From: Osedax frankpressi
Lineage: Eukaryota; Annelida; Polychaeta; Sabellida; Siboglinidae
Direction: 5' to 3'
Assembly (NCBI GenBank): GCA_964035775.1
Contig: OZ038315.1
Location: 15,122,309-15,186,308, forward strand
DNA: 64,000 nt
Made by a program: the position numbers and the translations under genes. Shown one piece after another: positions 25,572-40,182 of this stretch (position 1 is the first letter of the stretch; each line of letters opens with the position of its first letter). Under the pieces are notes generated by a model. That model ran no database searches, had not been told where the DNA came from, and saw only the letters and a list, made by a program, of their open reading frames with translations.

Positions 25572-26617
25572 GATCAAATTAATATATTAATTACTAATTA
25601 ATCAAAATATCCAAAATATAAAAATATAACTATAGTAACTTGATAAAAAAAATACAAATAATCGATAAATTAAACTTATACAAAAGTGTATACATCTGAT
25701 ATCTAGTTATATATCTATGGTTTGATGAATCTTGGGTATTATTTTATATATTTATAGTATAAGTAAATTAGTTATTTATAAAATATAGTAATATTTGAGT
25801 AACATTTATAATTATTATAATATAACAGCATACATGAAATATTTTATTATATTAATTAATTATGTTAAATATAAAGTATTGTAAGTAATCATGCTATAAC
25901 CTATTATAATAATAATTTATAAATTATTTATAGAGTTACTAGTAATAATTTAGAAAATAAGTTACCAACATACTATCATAACTAAGCAACTTAGTAAGTT
26001 ATTGCTATAGAAACTATATTATAGGATACTTATTTGAACCAATATATGGTATTAAACTTTGTAGGTTTGGTTTAGTTTGAAAGACCGATATTGAATCCCC
26101 CAAACCGTGTTCATTTACTTAACATTTAATCCATTTGATATGCGAACTAAAGTATTTCAATACTACTTAGTGAGTTGAGATCATTATTTATATAATATAA
26201 TGATATATATTAATAGACTAAGAAATCTCTAACACAAAATAAAATATTCGACGAAATCGATGGAAAATAATATTATATTATTTTAAATTATTAAGTGGTA
26301 TAATATAAATAAAGTATACTTAATAAGAGTACACTAAACTATACATAGTACAGAATATACATTTTTTATATATAATAGTATGTATTTACCATTTCTGGTT
26401 TAGAAACCATAAGATGAACATCTAAAATTGCGTTTGGAACTTTTGGACGAAGTGATTTTATCACAGGAGGTCCAATGGATATATTTGGGACAAAGTTTCC
26501 ATCCATTACATCTAGATGAAGATAATCGGCACCTTGTTCGAGAAGTTTTACACATTCTTCACCTAATTGAGACAGGTCTGCGTTTAATATAGATGGGCCT
26601 ATTTGTGCAGTAGGCAT
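23685..26617 (-). CDS. RPE: Ribulose-5-phosphate 3-epimerase, complete
   Basis: Interconverts ribulose 5-phosphate and xylulose 5-phosphate in the non-oxidative pentose phosphate pathway, in the cytosol. Five exons: 26617-26390, 25197-25090, 24918-24784, 24505-24419, 23792-23685. All junctions are phase 0, giving 221 residues against about 228 in human. It is a TIM-barrel enzyme. Visible landmarks are [13 protein letters not shown] (catalytic Ser9), [15 protein letters not shown] (metal ligands His34 and Asp36), [10 protein letters not shown] (His68), [28 protein letters not shown] (Asp173, the other catalytic and metal residue) and [12 protein letters not shown] (phosphate binding). No key residue is missing. 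Codon use is strongly AT-biased. The ATG faces the carrier gene 509 bp away, so the two promoters probably overlap. Confidence 0.97.
25531..25569. repeat. (AT)n microsatellite
   Basis: Alternating AT run of about 39 bp in RPE intron 1. Confidence 0.9.
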
Positions 26618-27126
26618 TATAAATTGTGTAAATATGGTATTATTTTATATTATTATTATTTGAATAATAATAATATTAACAGATTGATAATCATATGACA
26701 ATTAAATCATAGATATATTTTTAAAATTATTTGTTTATATATATTTATCATATTACATTTGTTTAGACATACATATATAAAGTAATATTAATATAAATTA
26801 TTATATATATATAGTATATTAATAATAATATGCATATCAATAGTTACAAATGATTTTGTTCTTAGTATGTAAATATGATATGATAATTTTACTTCTAAAA
26901 ATGAATACTGTATTTTAGTATTACAATCTTTGGAAATTACATAATATCCAATGACATACATAATAACCTTATATCTATGTAAATTTAGTTTGTAGGATAT
27001 CTACTAACAATATTGTATACAATTTAGTATTCATATACAATAATTTATTATATATATAATAACCTTTTAAATATATTAGTTAATATTTAATGAAATTAAA
27101 CATATCACGTGACTTGGATTACAATT
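26618..27126. promoter_or_regulatory. Divergent promoter region between RPE and the aspartate/glutamate carrier
   Basis: 509 bp between two head-to-head ATG codons. It must contain both 5' UTRs and, unless upstream exons exist, both promoters. The clearest element is the palindrome TCACGTGA at 27105-27112, an E-box of the MITF/USF/MLX type, 15 nt before the carrier ATG. No TATA box stands out from the AT-rich background. Confidence 0.5.
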
Positions 27127-28418
27127 ATGGATCAAAATAATCAGAAAACTGTAAGTTTTTATTTAAAATTATAAATCTAATGTTTTATGAAAGAAATCTT
27201 TAATTATAATTAATAATACTTTATATATATAATCTTCATTATACTGTTTGTCTAATATTTTAATAGGAAGGTGATCGAAACTTTCTATCTAAATTATTTT
27301 CAAAGAACAATATTATGCATTCGGCAAAATGCAATCAGGTTTTTGCACAAAATTATATATTAATATTTGTTTAATTTTGAAATTAAATTAACATTTTTAA
27401 TCATTCAACATACTTAATATGTTTCATGTTAAAAATATACATTAATAATTTAAAGATCCATGGTTATGTGAAAAGAGCAGATACAGAAAAATTAAAAGAC
27501 ATATTCAATAAGGTAATATTTGTTAGGATTTTCGTGATTTTTTAAATTTATATATAATAACTAATAATAATGAATATATTTTCTATTATTATATTAATAA
27601 ATAATACTTATTATTAATACTATCGAATTAATGTTAAAGTATTAAGAATATTGTATTGTTATCTTAATAATCATAAATATTATAATGTCAAAATAATTAC
27701 ATTTGATATAATATTTTAATATTAATCATTATCGAGTATTTTTATTCCATCACAATAATAAATATATATTGCATACTTGTAAATAAATGTCATAGTTGAT
27801 TTTAGTAAAGCATCATTTATATATTAGTATGCATCTGTTGAACGTGAAGGGGAGCAATTCATGACAGCTAGTGATTTCATCATTGAATACCTTGGTATGT
27901 ATATTTATATAAGCTTAATTTATTATTTAAATGATAATGCTTTAATTATATGAGATATTTTTAATTTATAAGATAAGACAATAGTAATCGAAATTTCGAT
28001 ATAAATATTTCATGCATATTCTATACATGTGTAGGAATTAAATCTGAAAATAAAGATACTTGCGCATGCCTTGCTGGGTGTGCTGATACAACTAAAGATG
28101 GGTAAGTTGTTTAGTCAATTCTTTTGTGAATATATTCTGCATATTAATAAAATTATAAATTTATTTTAATTACAATATCGAATAAATGCAATCAGAAATT
28201 GTATTCATATAAAAAATGTATGAATTGTTGTAATTAATTATAATGCAATTCTCTGTAATGCTTCGTTATGGTCAAAATAAATACATTTGTTATTTATTAC
28301 TAAGTCAGTCTAACATTCATTATTCTTCAATAGCCTACAATGATTTTTTATGATCAAATACTTTCAGTAAAACTTCACTTTCAATTAAACTACAATAGTA
28401 AAACGGCTCATATCATAC

Positions 28419-28468
<50 letters not shown>

Positions 28469-31400
28469 GACTAGAGATACACTGTAAGATTAGTTGTTTA
28501 TTTTATATTCAAATTCATTTGCACATAATTTTAACGGTATTCAGATTTAACCTCTAAAGTTTTTTTTTAAACTTTTAGTAATTACATATTTAATGCTTCA
28601 CATTGAATTATAATTTATATTTAAATTTCGGTATTGTTACTTACTACTTCTTAATCTAACCATATCACATCAGAGTTCTTATCAACTAAAACAGTATAAC
28701 CTAGCAACATTTGCAATTATGCAAGTTTTTTTATTTTTTCAATCTAATTATTGAGTTATTTTCAACAATTTACTTATGAGCACATAACGTCATTCATTAC
28801 ATTCTAATGTTTGTTTGAGTTATTATTAACTTATTTGATATATCAGGTTATGTATTATGATACATAAATTGCTAATTATTAGAGATTGTTATCAGTGTGT
28901 ATTCTATATCGATAACAACAATATTATAATATGTTATATATTATATACATGTTATATTATAATATGTTATATAATATAATATATGTTATGTATTATAATA
29001 TGTTATATATTAGTTGTACCTGTTTTCGTTATAAATTTACCTTCGTTGCTATATTACATTTACTGATAATCTCATGTCAAGATATTTATTCATAGATTAT
29101 CTTATCTCTTTACTAATAAATTATAAATTTAGATGTTATTGCATAGTGTTCATGTTTAATATAATTGGCTATCAAAACTAGTGATTAAATGATATATTGA
29201 ACTGTAGTAATACATTGCTAATTAGTAGTTTAGGTGTATTCACTTATAGTCTCTTTTTCTAACTATTTTACTGAGAGTGGTTACGAAGCTTTGTGTCTGT
29301 GTGTCTTTATTGTTTAAAATTGACTCTTAACTGCACAAAATGCATGCAACGTAATACAATAAATATAAATACCGAGTTTCTTTTGGTAGTGTCGCTGACG
29401 TTATTGTATCTACTTTTACGACCAACTCCTCACGACTAGTAATGGACATGCCTTAACCTCTAACCTCTATTTACAACCTTAACTCTACACCCTTACCTCT
29501 AACTGAAATGTAACTTCAGGCTGATCTCCTTCATTGAGTTCCAGGCTTTCGAGTCGTTACTTTCTGCTCCGGATGCAATCTTTGCCTTGGCTTTTCAACT
29601 ATTCGACACTAACAGCTCAGGCCATGTAAGTTTCGGTTAGTTTGTCATAATATGCGATTTTATGACAACAACACGAGGAATGCGATTTAATGCATCATTT
29701 CTGATTAACTCTATTTATTATCAGACTATATTAATGAACAAAGCTGATTGAAAACAATAATAAACAACAGATGTTTAAGAATTCTCTCACAGTCGCAATT
29801 TAATGTTTTAATATTTAATGTTTTATATATTACTACTATTTGGTGTATGTTTTTATTTTACATCTAAAAAATCAATGCATCTCACAATTTAAAAACAACA
29901 GCTAACCTACAAACTCATGCACATGCTAACCTACCTACCTACCTACCTACCTACCTACCTAACTACCTACCTAACTACCTACCTAACTACCTAACTACCT
30001 ACCTAACTACCTACCTACCTACCTACATACTTACCTACCTACTTACCTACCTACCTACCTACCTACCTACCTACCTACCTACCTACCTACCTACCTACAT
30101 ACATACTTACCTACCTACCTAACTACCTACCTACCTAACTACCTAACTACCTACCTACTAGCTGAATTTAAAGAGATCATCACCAAAACTGAACTCTACA
30201 ACCAACTGAACTTTAATTTCGAGTCCGACTTCATTAAGTTGTATTTTGGTGTCGATAAAGACCGCGAAATCACCTACACCGAATTCACTCAGCTCATCTC
30301 AGTTGGTTACGTCGCGGACATTTGCATATCCGATATGTCGCAATGCATTTCATTTTCTAACCGATACAAGATTGTACCTCATTCGTTTATCTTATCCATA
30401 TCTCATCAATGGTTATGAATAATTTAATATTGTAATCAATTTAATATTATATTTTATGAATATTTTATTTTAGATTCTAATTATTTGTCAATTGCTACTT
30501 ATGTACTTACTCCTACTCTACTCACCTACTCCTACTCTACTCACCTACTCCTACTCTACTCACCTACTCCTACTCTACTCACCTACTCCTACTCTACTCA
30601 CCTACTCCTACTCTACTCACCTATTCCTACTCTACTCACCTACTCCTACTCTTTACTCACTACTACACTATACCCACTTACTCTTACTCTGCAATTCTAC
30701 CCCTTTACCATATCGCTATGCGGTAAGCTTATCCCTAACTCCTACCACTCTAACCTCTCCTCTACCTACCTCCTAACTCTCAGGATTTTCACGAGGAGTA
30801 CACTTTGCAAGCATTCCATGCTAAAGACTACCTGAACTCCGGTTACATCACAGCTGTAGATTTCTATGACATCATGAGCACGCTGAAAGATCACCTGCTG
30901 ACCAACTTCGTTAAAGATAACCTACTTACGGTGGGTACTACATCCGGCGTTAGATGTCCAGTGTTCCCGAGGTCATGCGAGACTAGGGTATCGTGAGGTC
31001 ACGTGAGACTAGGGTATCGTGGGGTCACGTGAGACTAGGGTATTGAGGGGTCACGCGAGACTAGGGTATCGTGGGGTCACGTGAGACTAGGGTATCGTGG
31101 GGTCACGCGAGACTAGGGTATTGAGGGGTCATGTGAGACTAGGTTATCGTGGGGTCACGTGAGACTAGGGTATCGTGAGGTCACGTGAGACTAGGGTATC
31201 GTGGGGTCACGTGAGACTAGGGTAACGTGGGGCCATGTGAGACTAGGGTATCGAGGGGTCACGTGAGACTAGGGTATCGTGAGGTCACGTGAGACTAGGG
31301 TATCGTGGGGTCACGTGAGACTAGGGTATCGTGGGGTCACGTGAGACTAGGGTATCGTGAGGTCACGTGAGACTAGGGTATCGTGGGGTCACGTGAGACT

Positions 31401-34400
31401 AGGGTAACGTGGGGCCATGTGAGACTAGGGTATCGAGGGGTCATGTGAGACTAGGGTATTGTGGGGTCACGTGAGACTAGGATATTGTGGGGTCACGCGA
31501 GACTAGGGTATCGTGGGGTCATGTGAGACTAGGGTATCGTGGGGTCACGCGAGACTAGGGTATCGTGGGGTCATGTGAGACTAGGGTATCGTGTGGTCAC
31601 GTGAGACTAGGGTATCGTGAGGTCATGTGAGACTAGGATATTGTGGGGTCACGTGAGACTAGGGTACCGTGGGGTCACGTGAGACTAGGGTATCGTGGGG
31701 TCACGTGAGACTAGGGTATCGTGGGGTCACGTGAGACTAGGGTATCGTGGGGTCACGTGAGACTAGGGTATCGTGGGGTCATGTGAGACTAGGGTATTGT
31801 GGAGTCACGTGAGACTAGGGTATCGTGGGGTCATGTTAGACTAGGGTATTGTGGGGTCACGTGAGACTAGGGTATTGTGGGGTCACGTGAGACTATGGTA
31901 TCGTGGGGGTCATGTGAGACTAGGGTATCGTGGGATCACGTGAGACTAGGGTATCGTGGGGTCATGTGAGACTAGGGTATCGTGGGGTCACGTGAGACTA
32001 GGGTATTGAGGGGTCACGTGAGACTAGGGTATTGAGGGGTCATATGAGACTAGGGTATCATGAGGTCATGTGAGACTAGGGTATCGTGGGGTCATGTGAG
32101 ACTAGGGTATCGTGGGGTCACGTGAGACTAGGGTATCGTGGGGTCACGCGAGACTAGGGTATCGTGGGGTCATGCGAGACTAGGGTATCGTGGGGTCATG
32201 TGAGACTAGGGTATCGTGGGGTCACGTGAGACTAGGGTATCGTGGGGTCACGTGAGACTAGGGTATCGTGGGGTCATGTGAGACTAGGGTATTGTGAGGT
32301 CATGTGAGAGACGCATATTAAGTATGGTGAGGTTATGTGAGACAGGTGTGGTAAGGTCATGTGAGATATATCATGTTAGTTTGATAACAACTTATATATT
32401 AATTTTCCTATATATCAATTCTTACATATTAAATATAATATTTATAAAATCTATCCACTTTGTGAATTTATTCTCTAAACAATTTTAGAATTTTAAAACA
32501 ATTATATTAATAGAATTTAAGTCTATAAAAAGCTATTGTTTGGTCTTACGGTGTGAACAAATAGTGCATTGTTTTCAAGTGTTCACTACTTAGTGGCACA
32601 TCTAATTCTTTATCAGATTACTAATCATTTCCGCGGCTAAGTGGTCAATGACTCACTCGAGTATTGCGTAATAGATGTCGGATTGCGACATCCGGCGTGA
32701 TCTCCGACCCCTCGATGTGTTATTTACATTGGGCAATAGAGGTAGCGATGTGGACCATCACACTGTTTACGCGTGCCTGTCTATCTCCCTCTTACCGTGT
32801 ACGTATGCGTACATTGCAATGACAGCCAATTTACGATGATGTATTGTAAATACCAGTTTCGTGTGATCCTCGTAAATCATTTCAACTCCTGAAAATTAGA
32901 ACCTATTAATTTAGTGTCAGTGGTTTCGAATTATGATGACCATTCAAATTCTGAAGATTATTTACACATATGTTACACTTATAAATATAATTATTATGTA
33001 TACAATTATAATCAGCATTAGTCTTTGCATATATTTATACAACATTGTATATGACACTTGTTAATTAATTAGTAATTTATAATCTCAAACTATGGAAAAT
33101 CTAACGACGAAATTTTAAGATATATTTTTTATGATTAGATTAGAATTTAGAATTAAGATAGAAATTAAAATCAAACATGTTTGATAGTTTCAGAAGAATT
33201 AGAGCAAAATCAATATTAAATTCACATATCACATTTGTTGATTTTATAATTGAAGTTTAAATATAATTCCTTTAATAATCAATTTTTACGAATTCAATAG
33301 TCTATTAAGTTATTCCAAAAATAAGTATTATCAAAATAGATGTAAATAAAAACTAAAACACTGGTTTTCTAGGTTTTCTATATAAATTCTTAGAAATAAA
33401 ATAAAATAAATTTGTAAACAATGAAATAATATTGTCGATGAACTTCGACATTCGAGATTAAATATTATATTAATTTTTCTATATTTAAATCGAAATTATT
33501 GACAACATAATATCAACACTATATCTTAATTTCAGTTCATAATTATAGTCGATTCAATGTTATTGCGATAGATGTAAATGGGCACAAAACTCCATGGTCA
33601 ATTGATGTCTATCCTTCATAATCAACCCCTTTCCCCACCGGGTATCTCTTACTCTTCTCCTATATCCTCACCCCTCTTCTCACTGTTCCTCTCTTTCACA
33701 TCTTACGCTACACTCAACCCATATATTTGCCCGCCAGGTGGCCGGCGGTGGTAAAGGTACCACAAATATCTCATATCCCTTCTTCACTGCTTGCATCTCT
33801 CTTCTCGACAATATGGACTTGGTGAAATTAATTTACAGCTCCGGATGCTCTCAAATTGGAAATATTGAAATGACGAAAGGTAAGATATCGCGATATGCTA
33901 CTCAATAAAGCTATACTCGTGGTATACATAAGATATTCCTATTGTATTTAAATTATAATTAAAATATGTTATTTTTATTTATTATTGAAAGATCTTTTAG
34001 ATAACATTTATTTATTTGTTTTGAATTTTTAGCATAACGTGTATTTAGATATAATAATAAATTAATATATATATACATAATACTTAGTGCAAATTCTATT
34101 ATTATCAGCCTTATGATTGCAATAAAACTATTTATAGATATCTTGACTTCCTTATACGTTAGTGTATATACTGTCATTGTTTATCCATTGTTATTTTGTT
34201 TAAAACATTTCTATTTATATTTCCACTGCATATTTGTTTAGATTAAACCATAAATCACTACACCAATGTTATTTAAGGCAAACCCATGATATATATGTAT
34301 ATATATATATATCTATATATATATTTATATCTTTAATACATATTTAATTTGGAATTAATTTTATTTATTATCTACAGAATTAAATAATTGAATTAAAAAT

Positions 34401-35520
34401 AATTTTTACTTGTTGGTATGTTTATTTTATTTATAACTATTTCCAATAATCATAAATATTATTTTGTTATTTATTAACTTTAGTAAATAAGATATAAATT
34501 GTATTATATTATATCATATAATATTAGCTATTAGTGAATTTATTTATTTAATATCAATTAATGAATCCAATTATTTTATATTTCCAATAATCATTAATAA
34601 TTATTGTAATTATTGTAATTTATATATTATTTATTTAATTTTTAGCTATATAAAAATCTAGATAAAAAGTGTATAATTATAATAATTAATTATACCGCGA
34701 AAGTATTCAATAATAGATTAATTGTTATTATTTGTATTTGTTGTCAGAGGAATTTCTAAGAGAGGCTCAAAACTACAGTAAAGTCACACCCCTCGAAGTT
34801 GAGATTCTCTTCCAGTTGATTGACCTGCAACATCAGAACGGGTCGGTATGAGAATGAATCTACTTATCCTGTACTCCGTGTCCATGTTTTATATATATAG
34901 AAACTCATATAACTCGTATTTCTTATATATCATACTATACTAAATATAATTGCGCGACTATTTATTCTAGCCCGACATGTAGGTATATACAGAATGTATA
35001 CCAATGTATTATAATTTATTCTATTATTTCGGGTGTATATTTTATTAAATTCTTTAGAGAAATGATTTCGATAGTGGAAAATTTACCAATTACACATTTT
35101 CTTTTTTCTAAAGAAAAGCCGACATAGTTTATATAATATGAATTAGTGTCTGTTAGTATGAGAATGAATGTGTGTCTGTTCATATGAGTCTAACTGTGAG
35201 TGTTAGTTTGAATGTGCGTGTGTATGCGTGTGTGTGGGTGTGTGCGTGGGTGTGCATGCCTAATTGAGTGTGCTTGCGTGTATGTATGTATGCCTGTGCA
35301 TGTAAATAATGTAACATTTACGACCAATGTGCTATGCTTTGTTAACTGAACAGGATTAATAAAGCTGAACAAATGGTCGAGTAAGATGAAAATGATATAA
35401 AGTAAAGTGTTCAATTAACTACTGAAAGTAATTCTTTAAAATGCTTTCTAAACTCGATGTTTCTCAATTGCCCTGGTATTAATTGGTATTGATTGTATGG
35501 GATATCAAATGATCTATGTA

Positions 35521-35552
<32 letters not shown>

Positions 35553-38500
35553 TGTGTGTGTATGTGTGTGTATGTGTGTGTGTATGTGTGTGTGTATGTG
35601 TGTGTTTGACTTGGTATGTGCAAATGTGTGTGTTAACGCGAGTATGTATATGTTTTATTTTAACACTAGTTAAAAGTGTGTTGTTTGTATTGCGGTGTGA
35701 TAATATTTAATGATATGATTTGGGAAAATAGTCTTGTAATCTGTAAGTATGAGCATATCAGTTGAATGCTACAAGTTTTTATGTTAGTTTTAACTTAAAC
35801 CTAATAAAAGTATTTATATAACTTATTTCTAAATGAATTACAGAGTTAATCAAAATAAATAGTCAGTCAATAACGTCGTTTTAGAAACATATTGGTGTAA
35901 CACCTTATATTTAGATATATTGTTTTTATCTGTAAATTCAATGGCCATGTTTATATACAGAGGGAGTTTGGTGTAATATGTATACAGTCCTGTGTTTAAA
36001 AAGGAGCAAATCAAGTTTTGTCTATTGTTAAGGACGGGAGCGTTTGGTTAATTATTTTGTTAAGTCGTTTTAGATGTACCATTCAATAGCCAGTTACTGC
36101 ATGCTATAGTGTACAGTGTATAGTGTACAGTGTACAGTATAGTGCAGTTTATTATTACATAGGCTGATGTTAAGATGTTCATAGTTGTTCAGAATTTTAA
36201 TTCTTATTTAATTTTATAAATTTGTTACATAATTTTTATTATCAATGAAAATTATGGCAAATGTTAATTTATAGTCAAATATTACGTATTGTAGTTATAT
36301 CTACTGATATCTACTTATATCTACTTATATCCGTATATCAGTATATGCTATTTTGATTTGAATGACATAATATTGTATAAAACAATTTAAATGGAAACTA
36401 ATAGTTAATAATAATTTGTAAAATTGTTGTTAATTTCTTCTGTTATTTCTTCTAATTGTTGGTAATTTTTAATAATAAGTTTAAAATCAGTAGATAATTT
36501 AGGTTTTCAGGTAGGATTCCTGTAAAGTTATTTTATTATGTCATTATATTTGGTTGATGTTTAAAATTGAGTATCATCAACATGGTAATTAATATTGTGT
36601 GAAGTCAAATGTATAAATAATAAATAACAGATATCCTAACACTACCTACGGCAAATTTTGATTGGAGGGCATGCGATTGTAATGTAAGGTGAGGATAGAT
36701 AATATTGAAGGTTCTGAAAAATAAATAGGATTACATAAAATATCTCATTAGCTAGGGTTTGGCGATAGATTGGAGTTTCGTGTACTGCATGCTGCCATTA
36801 CGTATGTCCGCAGTTGGAGTTATGTACGGTAGTCTCGTGCAAAGTCTTAAGTAACAATATTGTAAGTTCTGTAGTTAGTCAGGTTTAATCGTAGAGTTTC
36901 GGCACTGAAGTTACTTTTATAAGCACCGTCTTCAGTTGTTTAAATTATTTGTGGTATTTTGTACGTTGGTTTCTAAACAAGTTTCTAATATTCGTCTATC
37001 TTTGTCAGCAATTTAGTTTCCTAGTGATGTCTTTTTAGTGATATCTGGATTATGGTCGAGTGTTTCAATATCAATGATAAGTGTTTGTTGTATGTTTTTA
37101 TTTATATTGCCAATATAGTTAAAAGACACTTTAAATTCATTTTTAATATGTGATTATGTAAGAGATTATAAATTACAAGTGTGGATCTTTATTATTGAAG
37201 TATTTTGATAATATTTCATTACAATATGGCATATTACTGAAATCTACTTTCAAGGTGGTGTTTATTATTGCAGTCAAAGTTTGCAATTATATGTCAATTA
37301 TTTGTAAACTATATGGCAGATATCTGTAATGTAGGTATATATTTATTATATTATATACTGTATATAATGTATTATATTATATTATGGTAGGCTCTGCAGA
37401 TTTATGTATGTATTTAAATGTATTTCTGTTTTGGACTAGATCTAATGTATTGTATTTTCAAGTTTAGGTTCATTGAGTTAAATTAAGATATTTAATACAT
37501 TTGTGAAATTGGTGTTTATATTAAAATAATTCCAAATTATAAAGTTTAGTTATCAATGACATGTTATTGAGTATGTTATGTAAGGTCTGTAGTTGGTGCA
37601 TGTATTTGGTCAATAAAGTACTAGCAATTTGAGGTAATAAAATATAGTAGGTATTTTAATTAGACCAAAGAATGCCAATTGTATTCCATTTGTGTAGCAT
37701 TAGATTGTTTAGTAATATGTATACATGGAATATATATGGTTTAGTAATATGGACTGAATGATGGTTATTAGTCCATCACCCTCACCCCTGGATGTTCTGA
37801 TTTGTTGGACATAGTAGTCCAGAGAGGTGTACTAAGTAGGTCACTGTAAATAGATCTGAGTTGTAATTATTTAACAGAGTTTCTGTTAAGTATAATATAT
37901 AATGTATCATTAGTAATTATACAGTTTATTGGGTTTGGTTTATTATTTTACATACTTTATTACATTTACCATTTACTTTTAATTATCATATTTAATTATC
38001 TATCAGTTTATGTATTTATTTATTAGTTAATAGCTAAGTTTGAAGGAAATTTGTCCAGTTCATTAGTTTATAGTATAGTATAATATTGTATTTGTATTCT
38101 GTTGGTCATCATTAATTAAAGTTATTTAATTGTTTTAATAATTGTTTACTCGGAAGTGTTGGAATTTTTGATGTTGGAAATTCGATGTTGTTGTTAAAGG
38201 GTAGATTTTCATTGAAATTTAGATATATCATTAAGTATTGTTATTATTAAGTATTGTTGTCATTAAGTATTGTTTTCATTAAGTATTGTTATCATTAAGT
38301 ATTGTTGTCATTAAGTATTGTTATCATTAAGTATTGTTGTCATTAAGTATTGTTATTATTAAGTATTGTTGTCATTAAGTATTGTTGTCATTAAGTATTG
38401 TTGTCATTAAGTATTGTTATTATTAAGTATTGTTGTCATTAAGTATTGTTGTCATTAAGTATTGTTGTCATTAAGTATTGTTATCATTAAGTATTGTTGT

Positions 38501-40147
38501 CATTAAGTATTGTTATTATTAAGTATTGTTGTCATTAAGTATTGTTGTCATTAAGTATTGTTGTCATTAAGTATTGTTATTATTAAGTATTGTTATCATT
38601 AAGTATTGTTGTCATTAAGTATTGTTATTATTAAGTATTGTTGTCATTAAGTATTGTTGTCATTAAGTATTGTTGTCATTAAGTATTGTTTTCATTAAGT
38701 ATTGTTGTCATTAAGTATTGTTGTCATTAAGTATTGTTGTCATTAAGTATTGTTGTCATTAAGTATTGTTATCATTAAGTATTGTTGTCATTAAATATTG
38801 TTGTCATTAAGTATTATTGTCATTAAGTATTGTTATCATTAAGTATTGTTATCATTAAGTATTGTTGTCATTAAGTATTGTTATCATTAAGTATTGTTGT
38901 CATTAAGTATTGTTGTCATTAAGTATTGTTGTCATTAAGTATTGTTGTCATTAAGTATTGTTGTCATTAAGTATTGTTGTCATTAAGTATTGTTGTCATT
39001 AAGTATTGTTGTCATTAAGTATTGTTATCATTAAGTATTGTTGTCATTAAGTATTGTTGTCATTAAGTATTGTTGTCATTAAGTATTGTTATTATTAAGT
39101 ATTGTTATCATTAAGTATTGTTATCATTAAGTATTGTTATCATTAAGTATTGTCGTCATTAAGTATTGTTGTCATTAAGTATTGTTATCATTAAGTATTG
39201 TTGTCATTAAGTATTGTTTTCATTAAGTATTGTTGTCATTAAGTATTGTTGTCATTAAGTATTGTTGTCATTAAGTATTGTTGTCATTAAGTATTGTTAT
39301 CATTAAGTATTGTTGTCATTAAATATTGTTGTCATTAAGTATTATTGTCATTAAGTATTGTTATCATTAAGTATTGTTATCATTAAGTATTGTTGTCATT
39401 AAGTATTGTTATCATTAAGTATTGTTGTCATTAAGTATTGTTGTCATTAAGTATTGTTGTCATTAAGTATTGTTGTCATTAAGTATTGTTGTCATTAAGT
39501 ATTGTTGTCATTAAGTATTGTTGTCATTAAGTATTGTTGTCATTAAGTATTGTTATCATTAAGTATTGTTGTCATTAAATATTGTTGTCATTAAGTATTA
39601 TTGTCATTAAGTATTGTTATCATTAAGTATTGTTATCATTAAGTATTGTTGTCATTAAGTATTGTTATCATTAAGTATTGTTGTCATTAAGTATTGTTAT
39701 CATTAAGTATTGTTGTCATTAAGTATTGTTATCATTAAGTATTGTTATTATTAAGTATTGTTGTCATTAAGTATTGTTATCATTAAGTATTGTTATTATT
39801 AAGTATTGTTGTCATTAAGTATTGTTATCATTAAGTATTGTTATTATTAAGTATTGTTGTCATTAAGTATTGTTGTCATTAAGTATTGTTGTCAAATGTG
39901 TCCTTTGTGATATTCATGTCTGTATTTACTTATGGAGTAAGGAATATGTGGTTTTTTTGTTCTTACTGATACATACTAACCTGGGTTAATCTGTGTGTGA
40001 ATCTGTGTGTGAGTGTGAGTGTGTGTATGAGTGTGAGTGTGTGTATGAGTGTGAGTGTATGTATGTTATCGTGTGTGTGTGAGTGTTTGTGTAAATTAAT
40101 AACTAACACATCTTATGTTATTAGTCACTATCATTACACGTCTCACT

Positions 40148-40182
<35 letters not shown>

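Noticed and set aside
30485-30835. Open frames over the 19-bp repeat in carrier intron 7
   Set aside because: Low-complexity LLLLYSP translation, with ends set by the repeat and by exon 8 of the carrier in another frame.
30967-32312. CRISPR-like regular array
   Set aside because: Head-to-tail 26-mers without spacers, inside a eukaryotic intron; it is a minisatellite.
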